64,000 bases of DNA from Hydractinia echinata (Eukaryota; Cnidaria; Hydrozoa; Anthoathecata; Hydractiniidae): assembly GCA_030067915.1 (NCBI GenBank), contig JASGCC010000188.1, positions 496,001 through 560,000 of the forward strand, given 5' to 3'. The translations under genes were made by a program, and so were the position numbers. The stretch's first letter is position 1; each line of letters starts with the position of its first letter. The notes under the pieces are model-generated. The model did not search any database. It was not told where the DNA came from and saw only the letters and a list, made by a program, of their open reading frames with translations. Below are positions 11,850 to 20,035 of the stretch, in pieces.

Positions 11850-12434
11850 CTACGAATATGCGGGTGGCTCATCTAAATACCGCTCCCGATCATTAAGGGC
11901 ATTCACGGCTTGTTTCGTTCTTTGACGGACTTGTTCCTTCAGCAGCATGTATTTTTGCTTCTCCTGCATAATCAAGCTGAACTCATAGTCGCTGATCACC
12001 CCATTCTCCACAGCCTTGCTGATTAGATCGACAACACTATTCAATTTGGTCTCTGCCAATAGCCTGATGCTCTCGTGTTTCTTTGACTTGACATCTAGCC
12101 TCTTCCCCGCATTCCGCAGACCTGCTTGCCCTAGTCCTACAGCGATCGTGATACCACCCATGGCTACAGCGAGCGGTACACCAATTCCGGATAACATACT
12201 ACCAATACCAACACCCGAAGTGATAACACTTATAGCCAATAATCCATGGTCAGTGAATCTCACCCACGTACCATGCATTTTGAACTTTTTAGCGAGCCTA
12301 TCCCGCTCTTTTGATTCATTGCGGAGGTACTGCTCTACCTCCTCGATTTTGCGCAGTCTGTACACCTGGCTTTCATCAAGCTCATCGGGTGCACTCGGTG
12401 ATAAGCTCGGATAAAGCTTTGTAATCTCTGTCAT
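11850..12434 (-). CDS. putative virion membrane protein with central hydrophobic hairpin (194 aa)
   Basis: A charged N-terminal helix (about residues 22-53) precedes a glycine-rich hydrophobic stretch at about 64-107 (LLAISVITSGVGIGSMLSGI) long enough for two membrane passes. A basic/acidic coiled-coil-like C-terminus follows (KHESIRLLAETKLNSVVDLI). The gene starts immediately after the penton stop codon (TAAATG), so the two are probably co-expressed. I believe similar proteins accompany these elements in cnidarian genomes; the exact function is unknown. An AGAATAA motif abuts the ATG. Confidence 0.65.
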   Translation of the reverse strand: MTEITKLYPSLSPSAPDELDESQVYRLRKIEEVEQYLRNESKERDRLAKKFKMHGTWVRFTDHGLLAISVITSGVGIGSMLSGIGVPLAVAMGGITIAVGLGQAGLRNAGKRLDVKSKKHESIRLLAETKLNSVVDLISKAVENGVISDYEFSLIMQEKQKYMLLKEQVRQRTKQAVNALNDRERYLDEPPAYS

Positions 12435-13103
12435 TTATTCTATGAGAAAGTGCATCGTTAGGCCTGTAAACAAAATGTTCCTATCGTGATATTCATCCGC
12501 TAGCATGAACTCCAAACGATCTGTGGATCCCTTCAAAGGGAGGTACACGGGGCTATCAAAACTCCACGTCAACATGTCCCCCCAATCATTTAGCTCTTTG
12601 GTCGGGAGCAAGGTCAATATATCCGATTTCTCACCATTAAACAAGCTGTGCTCCTGATCAATCTGCGTACACTTGAGTCGTAGTCGCTGGTACACGTCTG
12701 TTCTGTATGATCCGTCATAGTCCCCCGCGCGTAATACTAGGGCAATATCATTATCCAAGCCAAATATATCTCCCAGCTTTCGATCCATTATTGCCTTATA
12801 GCCCGTGCTAACACTAATCCTTGACATGCCGTTTCTAAGGATAGACACTTTGAGTTTATCCCCGGCTTGATTATTGATTATAGCCGCGAGATCCTCAACC
12901 CGATATAATCCTTTTTCGATCTTGATATGCACCTTCAATATTGCGCTCGCTTCCTGTTTAAATATCCTCAGGCTCATGACGTCAAACACATTGAGCCAAG
13001 TCCCCCTAATACTAATGGATTTCAGAGCGATCCTCGTGCCCTCCCCCAGATGAGGCTTGAATATCGTAGGCTTCTCTATATCCGTAACATACAGTTGTCT
13101 CAT
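12435..13103 (-). CDS. candidate minor capsid (penton-like, single jelly-roll) protein, 222 aa
   Basis: The C-terminal half shows the pattern I associate with Polinton penton proteins: SLFNGEKSDILTLLPTKEL, then WSFDSPVYLPLKGSTDRLEF, then a final DRNILFTGLTMHFLIE strand. The length (222 aa) fits a vertex protein. Its start codon lies inside a 23 bp palindrome shared with the divergent gene at 13121, and it is followed without gap by the membrane-protein gene. A structural prediction would decide; the call rests on motif order and position in a capsid-bearing element. Confidence 0.6.
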   Translation of the reverse strand: MRQLYVTDIEKPTIFKPHLGEGTRIALKSISIRGTWLNVFDVMSLRIFKQEASAILKVHIKIEKGLYRVEDLAAIINNQAGDKLKVSILRNGMSRISVSTGYKAIMDRKLGDIFGLDNDIALVLRAGDYDGSYRTDVYQRLRLKCTQIDQEHSLFNGEKSDILTLLPTKELNDWGDMLTWSFDSPVYLPLKGSTDRLEFMLADEYHDRNILFTGLTMHFLIE

Positions 13104-13123
13104 GTTTCTTTAAAAGAAACATG
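13101..13123. promoter_or_regulatory. palindrome holding both divergent start codons
   Basis: CATGTTTCTT-TAA-AAGAAACATG: perfect 10 bp arms with a 3 nt centre. The left CAT is the minus-strand ATG of the penton gene; the right ATG starts the gene at 13121. Only 17 bp separate the codons, so promoter, leader and start context must all be this symmetrical sequence. Confidence 0.7.
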
Positions 13124-14199
13124 AATATCTACAGCTATAATCCCAAGGCAAAGTATACACCTAATCATGGGCGATATTTGGAAAGACTCAAGGGTGAGCA
13201 ACTCTCTGTTCAGAGCATTGTCATTGACGCTGAAGGGTCCGCATTTACGGCAAAGTTCCCGAACATCTTTGTCGACTACAAACTCCAGGGTACAGCCGTT
13301 GGAGTGTGGCAGAGTCACCCTTTCAGTATCTGGTCCACACAGCTAAATTTTGCTACCTACTGCGCAACTTCTGCTTGTGGTATCTCTATGCAGCATTTAA
13401 CCACCTCTTTGCCTCTGATTCAATCCGTTTACCGCTTCCACGTGTACTTCCAGATTCGTAAAGTCCTAGGACTACCCCGGCTCGGGTCCTAGCTATCTCG
13501 ATGAGGACTCTTGGAGTCGATGGATTATCGAGACCTCCCAGGGTCTAACACGTGTTGGTATAGAGAGACTATCCCAATCCACGCGATTATACGCGTATCT
13601 CATCCTGGAGAGCCAAGCCAACGCTAGGTCAAGCATCATTGGCGACCAGGGTAGTTCGATCGATGCCCAACGCTTGTACTTGACGACCCTAGAGGCGCTG
13701 ATCCTCCGGCCTAGTAACAGGGGTGAGGAAATAAAGCGATTCCAAAATGTGCTCAAGTATGCACGTAACAAGGTCGATTTCACGGTGGCTCATGGAGTAT
13801 ACATGATTCCTAGTGATATGGGCCTTCATATCGGGAATATCATGAATTTCACGAACAAAATCCTCATCAGCAAAGAGTACTTCTCCATCGGTGTTAACCT
13901 TGATATTAATCGCATGGCGGCACCGCAGGAGAACACTCCAAGATCGTCTGGCGGTTCCCCCGCTGCGGGGGAACCGGTGAAAGGCTCGATCGAATCCAAG
14001 AAAACTACACCTCACCGTAGCCTCAAAGGGGGGCTGGGGTGCCACCCGCCCCCCAAATGCCGACCAAAATCAGCATGAAATAGCGGTAATTAGTAATTAC
14101 CCCCTTGGCAGAGGGAAAAATCCGCATGAGGACAACAAAGCTGCCTTGGTTACAACAGGGGTAGGCCTCATCCTTGCCTACATCTGGCTGAAAAAATAG
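13121..14199 (+). pseudogene. conserved element protein of unknown function, frame disrupted twice
   Basis: Frame one runs 13121-13492 (123 aa; contains STQLNFATYCATSACG and YRFHVYFQIRKVL). The sense sequence then continues one base on, from the 13470-13490 interval to about 13980 (SYLDEDSWSRWIIETSQ, KVDFTVAHGVYMIPSDMG). A third segment, again one base on, ends at 14197-14199 with a C-terminal membrane segment (AALVTTGVGLILAYIWLKK). Both shifts are +1. I interpret this as one gene damaged by two small indels; the second break is less certain because a hairpin (13952-13976) sits between. Its end lies just before a convergent hairpin at 14215-14246, which supports 14199 as the real 3' end. I do not recognise the function. 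Confidence 0.5.
13952..13976. terminator. GC-rich hairpin, twin of 18517-18541
   Basis: CGGTTCCCCCG-CTG-CGGGGGAACCG, perfect 11 bp stem with CTG loop, near the 3' part of the 13121 gene. It differs from the twin by one base pair swapped on both arms. Confidence 0.6.
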
Positions 14200-14214
14200 G
14201 TCTAAATTTGATTG

Positions 14215-14246
14215 GTTGGGTATACCTGATATTAAGTACACCCAAC
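14215..14246. terminator. 3' hairpin between convergent genes
   Basis: Arms GTTGGGTATAC / GTACACCCAAC (10 of 11 pair), loop about 10 nt. Lies between the plus gene ending at 14199 and the minus gene ending at 14266. Confidence 0.6.
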
Positions 14247-14265
14247 ACACTAGATGATAGCCGCC

Positions 14266-15586
14266 CTATGATTTTTTGGAACTGCGATCCGCGCTGCTAC
14301 CCTTCCTAACGTATGCCACAACGAAAGCGACAGCAGCCGCTATGGCTATGTATAGATGCCTTGCCACATATTCGACAATCTTCGCTGCTACTCTAAAGAA
14401 GAACGAGACCACGCTGCCTATGATCCCGGGTAGTGCTGCACCTGCCTTATCTGCTAGATATTTCAGGAATTTTCCGAGTCTTTCAAGCTGTTTCCGTACA
14501 AAACCTTTCCCGCCCCCAGCGGCACTTCCTCCGGAAGCAGCAGCACCTCCACCACCTGTAACAGCGAGCACGATGGTGGAAATCAGTAGACCGATAGCCG
14601 AGACAATGCTCGCGATAGTTAAGCCTTGTTCCTTGAACAAGATACCCAGCTTTTCCCGCAGTGACGTGTCTTCTCCGGCGATTTTCATCAGTCTCCTTGA
14701 TCGCTTTCAGTTGGCTCTGGGTGTCTGAGGAAAGTAAACCGTGCGCTTTTCGTGCTTCTTCCTTCTTATCCTTTAGCTGTTCTAGCTCTTCATTGGCCTT
14801 CGCGATGTCTTCATTCCAGATGGTTAGCTGCCCTTCAGATACTCCAGGTGTGGCCTTCTTGCTCTCGAGCCTCTTCACCTTGGCTTCCGCTTTATCGATC
14901 TCGCTATCGTAAAATATCATCTTGGTTTTGAGGTGCCTGAGGTTACCCCGGAGCGTTTGAAGCTCGAGGTTGAGCCCCCTTCTTTCACGCTCCGTGAAGG
15001 TTCCATCCCTGTCAAAGGAATTATCTTCGATGAGGCTCTCCGTATCGTCTAGAACATTCCCGAGCAGCGGCAGCATGTCGATGTCGTCGGGCCTTTCCAC
15101 AACGCGATCTATATCGTCCATAAGTTTCTGGGCCCTTACTTTACTACGTTTGTTGGGTGTCTGATATTCATCAAAACCTATGGCCTGCATACGCGTACTA
15201 CCTAACAACGTTTGTATCGTGCTGGGGGCTTTTAATGTACCATCCTGATTCGTAAGTACTATTTCCTTGAAGGTTTTTTTCCCTTTCACTATCTCTTTCA
15301 CAATCAGCTGATCCCCCTCCTTCATCTCGAAGGCATCGTAATGTATCGCATTAAGCTGTACCCCCAACTGCACCGTAAGGAGATTGTAGAGATCGTCAAC
15401 CTTTGATCTCAGTAGCTTCTCCCTTGCCGTGAGAGTCATGATGTCTTGTTGACCATGCTCCTCTGGCGCTAACTCATCAGGCTGATGGGGCAGGTCCTCA
15501 AGCCTACTGAAGGCTTCATCCTGCCCCGCGTCGTCTGAAATGTTTTCCTCCGGTGTAAAGTCCTCTAATTCGTAATTTTCAGCCAT
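14266..15586 (-). pseudogene. coiled-coil plus membrane-domain protein, +1 frame break
   Basis: From ATG 15586 (MAENYELEDFTPEE) the frame gives an acidic N-terminus and a long coiled coil (about residues 205-290; KAEAKVKRLESKKATPGVSE). Near 14690 the sense sequence moves one base on into a 140-residue frame ending at 14266: DTSLREKLGILFKEQGLTIA, a Gly/Ala hinge, then amphipathic and hydrophobic helices (AALPGIIGSVVSFFF, LYIAIAAAVAFVVAYV). The upstream frame past the break becomes Arg/Cys-rich nonsense. The likely ancestor is a single protein of about 430 residues. Alternatively the second part starts on its own at ATG 14688. An in-frame TTG above 15586 was rejected as start because AATAAA abuts the ATG. 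Confidence 0.6.
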
Positions 15587-15619
15587 TTTATTCAACCCGC
15601 TAGACCCTACTAATAAACC

Positions 15620-16900
15620 ATGAGTAACATGTACGGAACTAAACTAAATCCCGATGTAGAGGTCAAGACGATGCACAGCATGAAAGGGAAGAAGCAGCGT
15701 GTTAAAGTAAGTCACGTCCCCAGTACGATCAACCAGAACGAGGATTTGTACGTGGATGTACCAAATATGGGGCGGGACGATATCATTTTCCCAGGCTCTC
15801 TTTTCCTTTTCAACTTGGAGCTTGAGGGTACGAATACGAAGAGAACCATCGTCAGCAACATTGGCAAAGCCCTGGTGCGAGACCTACGTATCACGTTGAA
15901 TGGCAATGAGGTGCAGAACATTAGCGATTATAATGTGCTCGCTACCTACAGAGATCTCTGGCTGCCCAAGTTTGAGAGAGAGAACAACCTCATTCTGGAA
16001 GGCATGAATCCTAATGACGGTACAATCCGGGCCCTCCAGGTGAAAGCAACGGACCATGTCGGGACAGATGAAGAGAAGGCGATCGTGGCAGCGTATGGGA
16101 ACACCTTTTGCATCCCGTTGGGTAAGATGTTTGAGCTGACAAGAGACCTACCTTTTTACCAGGGAGGACTGCATGACAGACTACAGTTCGTCCTGCATTT
16201 TGCAGGGTATGGTGATGTTATCAAAGATGCTGGTACAGTGGCATCAGGAAGCACGGCAGCCAAGCCAGCGGATGCTCAGTATAAGATTACCAATATTGCT
16301 CTAGAGTTTGACAAAGTGCACCACGAGGGGCTTAGCAGTGCTATGATGTCACGATATTCGAGACTGGCTTTGCCCTATGAACGGGTACTCCGTAGCAAGG
16401 TGGTGACCATGAAAAAGTCTGATACCTCATATAACCTCCAGATCGATACACCTGCAAAGAGTCTCAAGGGAGTGCTACTACTATTCGTAGACCCTGGAAA
16501 AGTCAAAGCTTACTCGGGTGTAAACGAGACATTTTACAACCCCAAGATCGAAAGAATCTCGATTACGGTCGAGGGTGAGCCTAATGAACTATACAGCCAC
16601 GCCATGCTACCAAAGGATCATCTTGAACAAGTCTTTGAATTGTTTGGTAGCCATGACAGTGAGGTCACGATCGGGCAGTTCATGACTGAGAGATACGCCC
16701 TCTTCATCGATTTTCGTAGCTCTCCAGATAATACCCTGCATGGATCGGGTAGACCATTGCAGAGGTTGAGTGATGGTATAACCCTACACATGACCAAGAA
16801 AGCTGACGGAAGTACTGGGGATATCAAGTGCTACGTGTACTTGCTGCAAGACGCGCAGCTTAACATCCTAGATGGGCGATTCCATGGAGTGGAGTATTAG
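15620..16900 (+). CDS. candidate major capsid protein (double jelly-roll), 426 aa
   Basis: Largest intact gene of the element. It is strand-rich throughout with no membrane segment. Landmarks are an N-terminal Lys-rich arm, VDVPNMGRDDIIFPGSLFLF, ALVRDLRITLNGNEV, ALPYERVLRSKVVTMKKSDT and the C-terminal GSGRPLQRLSDGITLHMTK then AQLNILDGRF. The gene belongs with the invertebrate family related to C. elegans Maverick gene F54H12.2, which I take to be the capsid gene; that assignment is from memory. It lies divergent from the coiled-coil gene (33 bp between ATGs) and directly upstream of a small membrane protein and the integrase. Shorter than many Polinton hexons (about 500-650 aa). No interruption. 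Confidence 0.72.
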   Translation: MSNMYGTKLNPDVEVKTMHSMKGKKQRVKVSHVPSTINQNEDLYVDVPNMGRDDIIFPGSLFLFNLELEGTNTKRTIVSNIGKALVRDLRITLNGNEVQNISDYNVLATYRDLWLPKFERENNLILEGMNPNDGTIRALQVKATDHVGTDEEKAIVAAYGNTFCIPLGKMFELTRDLPFYQGGLHDRLQFVLHFAGYGDVIKDAGTVASGSTAAKPADAQYKITNIALEFDKVHHEGLSSAMMSRYSRLALPYERVLRSKVVTMKKSDTSYNLQIDTPAKSLKGVLLLFVDPGKVKAYSGVNETFYNPKIERISITVEGEPNELYSHAMLPKDHLEQVFELFGSHDSEVTIGQFMTERYALFIDFRSSPDNTLHGSGRPLQRLSDGITLHMTKKADGSTGDIKCYVYLLQDAQLNILDGRFHGVEY

Positions 16901-16907
16901 ATAAAAC

Positions 16908-17306
16908 ATGGCGACAATCGGTGTTCTTGTTGCAGGTGCCGCGATAAACGCGTTGGCATTCTCCGGAAGTAATTTCCTATTCTCCAAACTCTCAGGGCAT
17001 GGTGAGGCTGAGAGGAAGAGGCATGATAAAGCGATCGAAAAGCTTCAAGCAGCTCAAGCACAATGGGTCCGGGACAGACAGGCCAAATTGGACTGGTATA
17101 ACAAGCAGCGGGAGCTGCAGCGTCAAGCGGGTGAGAGCTTGAAAGAACTCGATGCAGGCATGCGAGAGTATTATATCGCAACGATCGAGAAAACCCCCAA
17201 GCTCTCGGACTATTATATACCTTCCAAACAGCAGCAGGACAGTGAGCTGGCTTTCATCGTGGGGTCACTGGCTTTTTTGGGCTTCGTGGCTTACAGGTAT
17301 ATGTAA
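16908..17306 (+). CDS. small putative virion protein with N- and C-terminal hydrophobic segments (132 aa)
   Basis: Begins 7 bp after the capsid stop. The N-terminus is hydrophobic (MATIGVLVAGAAINALAFSG) with SNFLFSKL. The middle is a long charged helix (ERKRHDKAIEKLQAAQAQW), then KLSDYYIPS and a C-terminal membrane segment (LAFIVGSLAFLGFVAY). Similar small proteins recur next to this capsid gene in cnidarian elements, as I recall. The two-ended membrane topology suggests a virion or assembly factor. Function not established. Confidence 0.65.
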   Translation: MATIGVLVAGAAINALAFSGSNFLFSKLSGHGEAERKRHDKAIEKLQAAQAQWVRDRQAKLDWYNKQRELQRQAGESLKELDAGMREYYIATIEKTPKLSDYYIPSKQQQDSELAFIVGSLAFLGFVAYRYM

Positions 17307-17321
17307 GGTACCCGGGGAAGG

Positions 17322-17354
17322 TTTTGACATGTATAATATAAAGACATGTCAAAA
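17322..17354. promoter_or_regulatory. inverted repeat over the integrase start codon
   Basis: TTTTGACATGT / ACATGTCAAAA, perfect 11 bp arms with an 11 nt centre holding the TATA-like motif. The integrase ATG (17346) is in the right arm. It also lies 16 bp after the previous gene, so it may end one transcript and start the next. Confidence 0.65.
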
Positions 17355-18344
17355 TTAATTACCAAGGAGGAGGCTGAGAAACTCAGCCAAATCTATTACA
17401 CTCCGGAACATCTCTGGACTGGACGGAAAGCTATCAAATTGCTCTCCGAGGAGAGTAGTCTATCCAAAAAGAGGGTTACTTATTGGCTGACGAGACAGCT
17501 GCTCTGGCTCCGGCATATCAAAGGCCCCAAAAAGATCGACTATCCTCATTTCACCATTACGAAGCCTAATGAAATGCGTCAGTTTGACTTGCTCTACATG
17601 CCGCATGACAAACTATATGGCAGCACCTATAAATACATACTCACGGGCATCGATGTAGCTTCGCGCTACAAAGTGGCTAGACCCTTGAGAACCAAGAAAG
17701 CCAGCGAAGTTGCCAACATGATCAAGGATATTTACAAAGCGGGACCTTTACGATATCCGAAGGCATTCCAATGCGACAACGGGTCCGAGTTCAAGTCAGA
17801 TGTGACGAAACTCCTAGAAGGTAAGGGCGTCGAACTCAAGCGCGCAACCACCAAGTATCACCACACTTTCACGGCTTTTGTTGAGGCCTACAACAAGGTG
17901 CTCGCGCAGAGATTGTTCAAGCCCCAAGATGCGCAAGAGCTTGCCTCTGACGAGACTAGTACCACATGGGTCAAGCACTTGTATACTATCGTGAAAAGCA
18001 TGAACAATAGCAAAACGGCTATGATCGACATGAAACCCTCGAAAGCCATCAAGCTGGATGATGTCCCGCTTACGAAAAGTGAGCAGCATCCGGAAGAGAA
18101 ACCCATACCTGAGGATGGCTTATACTTGTACTTGCTGCAACCTGGAGAAGAGCACGGTGATGCTAAAAGACGCGCGACCTACGCTTGGTGGAGCAAGAAA
18201 ACGTATAGACTGGATCGTATCGTGACAGGGTCGAGGTTGTTATACTATCTAGCGGGTAGGCCTGATCGAAGCTTTGTGGCGGAGGAGCTCATGCTAATAC
18301 CGGAGGGTGTTGAAGTACCTCCAGAGCATGTCAAAGAATGGTAA
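17346..18344 (+). CDS. retroviral-type DDE integrase (rve), 332 aa
   Basis: Inserts the element into host DNA. The N-terminal helical part (residues 1-60) precedes the RNase-H-fold core. Catalytic residues are D81 (FDLLYM), D144 (FQCDNGSEF) and E180 (FVEAYN), giving DD35E spacing. The C-terminus (about 275-325; TYRLDRIV, then LLYYLAGRPDRSFVAEEL) looks like a chromo/SH3-like barrel, as in Polinton integrases; less certain. It resembles the transposon-derived protein F54H12.3 of C. elegans. The gene is intact. The start codon is inside the right arm of an inverted repeat (17322-17354), with TATAATATAA four bases upstream. The target duplication at the element ends fits this enzyme class. Confidence 0.92.
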   Translation: MSKLITKEEAEKLSQIYYTPEHLWTGRKAIKLLSEESSLSKKRVTYWLTRQLLWLRHIKGPKKIDYPHFTITKPNEMRQFDLLYMPHDKLYGSTYKYILTGIDVASRYKVARPLRTKKASEVANMIKDIYKAGPLRYPKAFQCDNGSEFKSDVTKLLEGKGVELKRATTKYHHTFTAFVEAYNKVLAQRLFKPQDAQELASDETSTTWVKHLYTIVKSMNNSKTAMIDMKPSKAIKLDDVPLTKSEQHPEEKPIPEDGLYLYLLQPGEEHGDAKRRATYAWWSKKTYRLDRIVTGSRLLYYLAGRPDRSFVAEELMLIPEGVEVPPEHVKEW

Positions 18345-18385
18345 ATTTCTCGTCTTTGTGATTCAAAAGAGTCATAAAGGCTGCC

Positions 18386-18516
18386 ACACCTCAAAAGGAA
18401 GCAATAAAGGCCTGGTTCGTTCAGCAAAACCGTGTCTGGATGTAGGGTGTCCACCTCCTGGAGATCAGTAATAACGTCACCTAATCGCATTTTTTCGAGT
18501 TGGATGGCCAGTTCAC
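18386..18516 (-). pseudogene. BRO-N domain fragment 1
   Basis: The minus-strand frame reads RLGDVITDLQEVDTLHPDT then VLLNEPGLYCFLLRCG. This is the C-terminal part of a BRO-N (baculovirus repeated ORF) DNA-binding domain, with its 'N/SExGLY.l..r' signature. The N-terminal half is missing and the frame degenerates after RCG. It lies directly downstream (minus sense) of the hairpin at 18517-18541. Confidence 0.5.
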
Positions 18517-18541
18517 CGGTTCGCCCGCTGCGGGCGAACCG
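18517..18541. terminator. GC-rich hairpin, twin of 13952-13976
   Basis: CGGTTCGCCCG-CTG-CGGGCGAACCG, perfect 11 bp stem with CTG loop, in the convergent gap between integrase (plus) and the 18618 gene (minus). Confidence 0.65.
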
Positions 18542-18565
18542 CTTAGTTGACACTTGTGAGCGTAG

Positions 18566-18592
18566 TTAATGTGAGCCACAGGTTCACATTAA
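18566..18592. terminator. second hairpin in the same convergent gap
   Basis: TTAATGTGAGCC-ACA-GGTTCACATTAA, 12 bp stem with one G-T pair, 26 bp from the end of the 18618 gene. Confidence 0.6.
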
Positions 18593-18617
18593 TACTTACC
18601 TCGTCCCAGGGCACAAT

Positions 18618-18902
18618 CTAATGAGAAGAAGCCGTCGTGCTATATGCATCTATAAGTGCTCGCAGTTTACCTCGAATATCGGGGTCTCTTGTATTGCGTT
18701 CCATCCACTTGAGTCCCTCGAGAGAGATGAAGATATCGTGGGGATTGGCGTTGTTATTTCCGAGCTGCTTGCGGGTTTGTTTAAAATGAGCTGGAAGGGA
18801 TCTGAAAAGACGATTTATCTTGTTAGAAATGTTATCATAGGCTAGCTCGGCCTCAATTTTCTCAATCCGTTCCATAATCTGCTTAATTGTATCCTCTGTC
18901 AT
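18618..18902 (-). CDS. small helical protein of unknown function (94 aa)
   Basis: N-terminal coiled-coil-like helix (IKQIMERIEKIEAELAYDN), then LFRSLPAHFKQTRKQLGNNN and a C-terminal helix (GKLRALIDAYSTTAS). No membrane segment. The ATG abuts CTAAATAAAT, the same leader as the next gene upstream. I do not recognise a family; it is probably an accessory or regulatory protein of the element. Confidence 0.55.
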   Translation of the reverse strand: MTEDTIKQIMERIEKIEAELAYDNISNKINRLFRSLPAHFKQTRKQLGNNNANPHDIFISLEGLKWMERNTRDPDIRGKLRALIDAYSTTASSH

Positions 18903-18908
18903 ATTTAT

Positions 18909-19160
18909 TTAGGGGTGGGAGCTGAACGAGGGCGATATTCTATAAATCTTATATATTGAAAACGCAATAAGAATGAAGGACCCCGCGGTGGCAAATGCAG
19001 TGACTTTTCTTGCGTACCCTCGCAGGTCGTACAATTCCTCCTCGCTCGCCTCAAGGGAGCGTTCCAGGTATGAATTTTTCTCGTCCTCCCACCTTATTTC
19101 ATCCTTCATTTCCCTGATCTGTTCGATAAGATTTTTTACTACCACATCTGAATGAGACAT
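18909..19160 (-). CDS. small coiled-coil protein with C-terminal membrane anchor (83 aa)
   Basis: MSHSDVVVKNLIEQIREMKD begins a coiled coil to about residue 50, followed by one membrane segment (VTAFATAGSFILIAFSIYKI). Ends 7 bp before the next gene. The leader CTAAATAAAT abuts the ATG and is identical to that of the downstream gene, so the pair is probably controlled alike. Function unknown. Confidence 0.55.
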   Translation of the reverse strand: MSHSDVVVKNLIEQIREMKDEIRWEDEKNSYLERSLEASEEELYDLRGYARKVTAFATAGSFILIAFSIYKIYRISPSFSSHP

Positions 19161-19166
19161 ATTTAT

Positions 19167-19266
19167 TTAGTTGAGAATCACTGCAAAATTCAGGAGGAAG
19201 CAATAAAGGCCTGGTTCGTTCAGTAAAATTTGTGTTTGGCTGGGTGTACTCAGATCTGAGTACACC
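19167..19266 (-). pseudogene. BRO-N domain fragment 2
   Basis: A second copy of the BRO-N tail: ILLNEPGLYCFLL, then NFAVILN and a stop. The DNA shares an uninterrupted 28 bp match with fragment 1 (18398-18425 versus 19190-19217 region). It begins immediately next to the 24 bp palindrome at 19243-19266. Confidence 0.5.
19243..19266. terminator. perfect 24 bp palindrome after the ATPase gene
   Basis: Half-site GGTGTACTCAGA repeated in inverse without spacer. It starts 18 bp past the ATPase stop. Confidence 0.65.
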
Positions 19267-19283
19267 TTGGAAACCGGCGTCGC

Positions 19284-19883
19284 TCACTGCAAAATGCTCC
19301 AGCTCCTTGGATGCTCCAGCCTCACATATAAGCAAGCGTGTTTCGATCTTTTCAACCCAGCTTTGATAGTCTCCCAGTCGTCGTTCATATTAGTTTCCTC
19401 GTCTATGATCTTCATGTCAGCTCGGATATGGGGGTACCACATGAAGAGCTGTTTCATCTGCCTCCGAAGGTTCTTGGGGAGAGCAGTATACGACTGCGTG
19501 AGTAGCCATAGGCTATGCTTTATGTGTCTACCACTGATAGCTAGCTCGAGCAGGGGTTGACGCTTCTTATCCAAGCTCTCATCGGCTATTATGTCGTCGA
19601 CGATGAAGAGGGTCTCTTCACCCGCTAGAAGCTTTGATAATTGCTCGATCCAGTCGAAGAGTTGACCTTTGGGGTCCACGAGGAACACGTAGTCATCTTT
19701 CCAGAGCCAGGATCTTTCCAAGTAGGTCTTGTTCCACTGTATTGTAGGACAGAGAATGATAATATTGTTGAAATGGTGCCCGTATTCGCTCTCGAGCAAA
19801 TCCAGGACTAGCTGGGTCTTACCGCATGAGGTGGGCCCTGTAAAGATCGCCGTATGTGGCTCTTTCACTATATCAAGAACCAT
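19284..19883 (-). CDS. A32/FtsK-HerA-like genome-packaging ATPase (199 aa)
   Basis: Walker A is GPTSCGKT (residues 16-23), Walker B is TLFIVDDI (about 91-98), and a polar sensor motif (LLTQSYTALPKNLRRQ) follows near 130-145. Size and motif spacing fit the DNA-packaging ATPases of Polintons, virophages and large DNA viruses, which pump genomes into capsids. The gene is intact. The ATG is abutted by AGAATAA. A 25 bp motif about 40-60 nt upstream (19922-19946) is shared with the gene at 21570. A strong palindrome lies just past its 3' end. Confidence 0.9.
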   Translation of the reverse strand: MVLDIVKEPHTAIFTGPTSCGKTQLVLDLLESEYGHHFNNIIILCPTIQWNKTYLERSWLWKDDYVFLVDPKGQLFDWIEQLSKLLAGEETLFIVDDIIADESLDKKRQPLLELAISGRHIKHSLWLLTQSYTALPKNLRRQMKQLFMWYPHIRADMKIIDEETNMNDDWETIKAGLKRSKHACLYVRLEHPRSWSILQ

Positions 19884-19921
19884 TTATTCTGTCTGCCGGT
19901 AGCAGATAGAACCTTGCACAT

Positions 19922-19946
19922 TTAGTTGGAGATATATCGAAGGCCT
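19922..19946 (-). promoter_or_regulatory. 25 bp upstream motif shared with 21611-21635
   Basis: About 21 of 25 bases match between TTGGAGATATATCGAAGGCC (part) here and TTGGATATATATCGATGGCC there. Both lie about 40-65 nt upstream of a minus-strand start (19883 and 21570). Confidence 0.5.
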
Positions 19947-20010
19947 CATGGCTATTTTGACCTTCCTTTTACCCCCGCATGGTATGCTGGGTTCTGACCA
20001 CGTAGCTCAA

Positions 20011-20031
20011 GGCGCCGGTAGTACCGGTGCC
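20011..20031. terminator. 3' hairpin after the 20036 gene
   Basis: GGCGCCGG / CCGGTGCC stem (one G-T pair) around TAGTA, 5 bp past the stop. Confidence 0.6.
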
Positions 20032-20035
20032 TCCT

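Noticed and set aside
13463..13490. Programmed +1 frameshift site like Ty1 CTTAGGC
   Set aside because: The junction has GTCCTAGGAC and no CTTAGGC; simple indel decay is equally good, so it is not annotated as recoding.
13493..14045. Two minus-strand genes opposite the 13674 frame
   Set aside because: The plus-strand reading has better protein character and a fitting 3' hairpin; the minus frames look like shadows.
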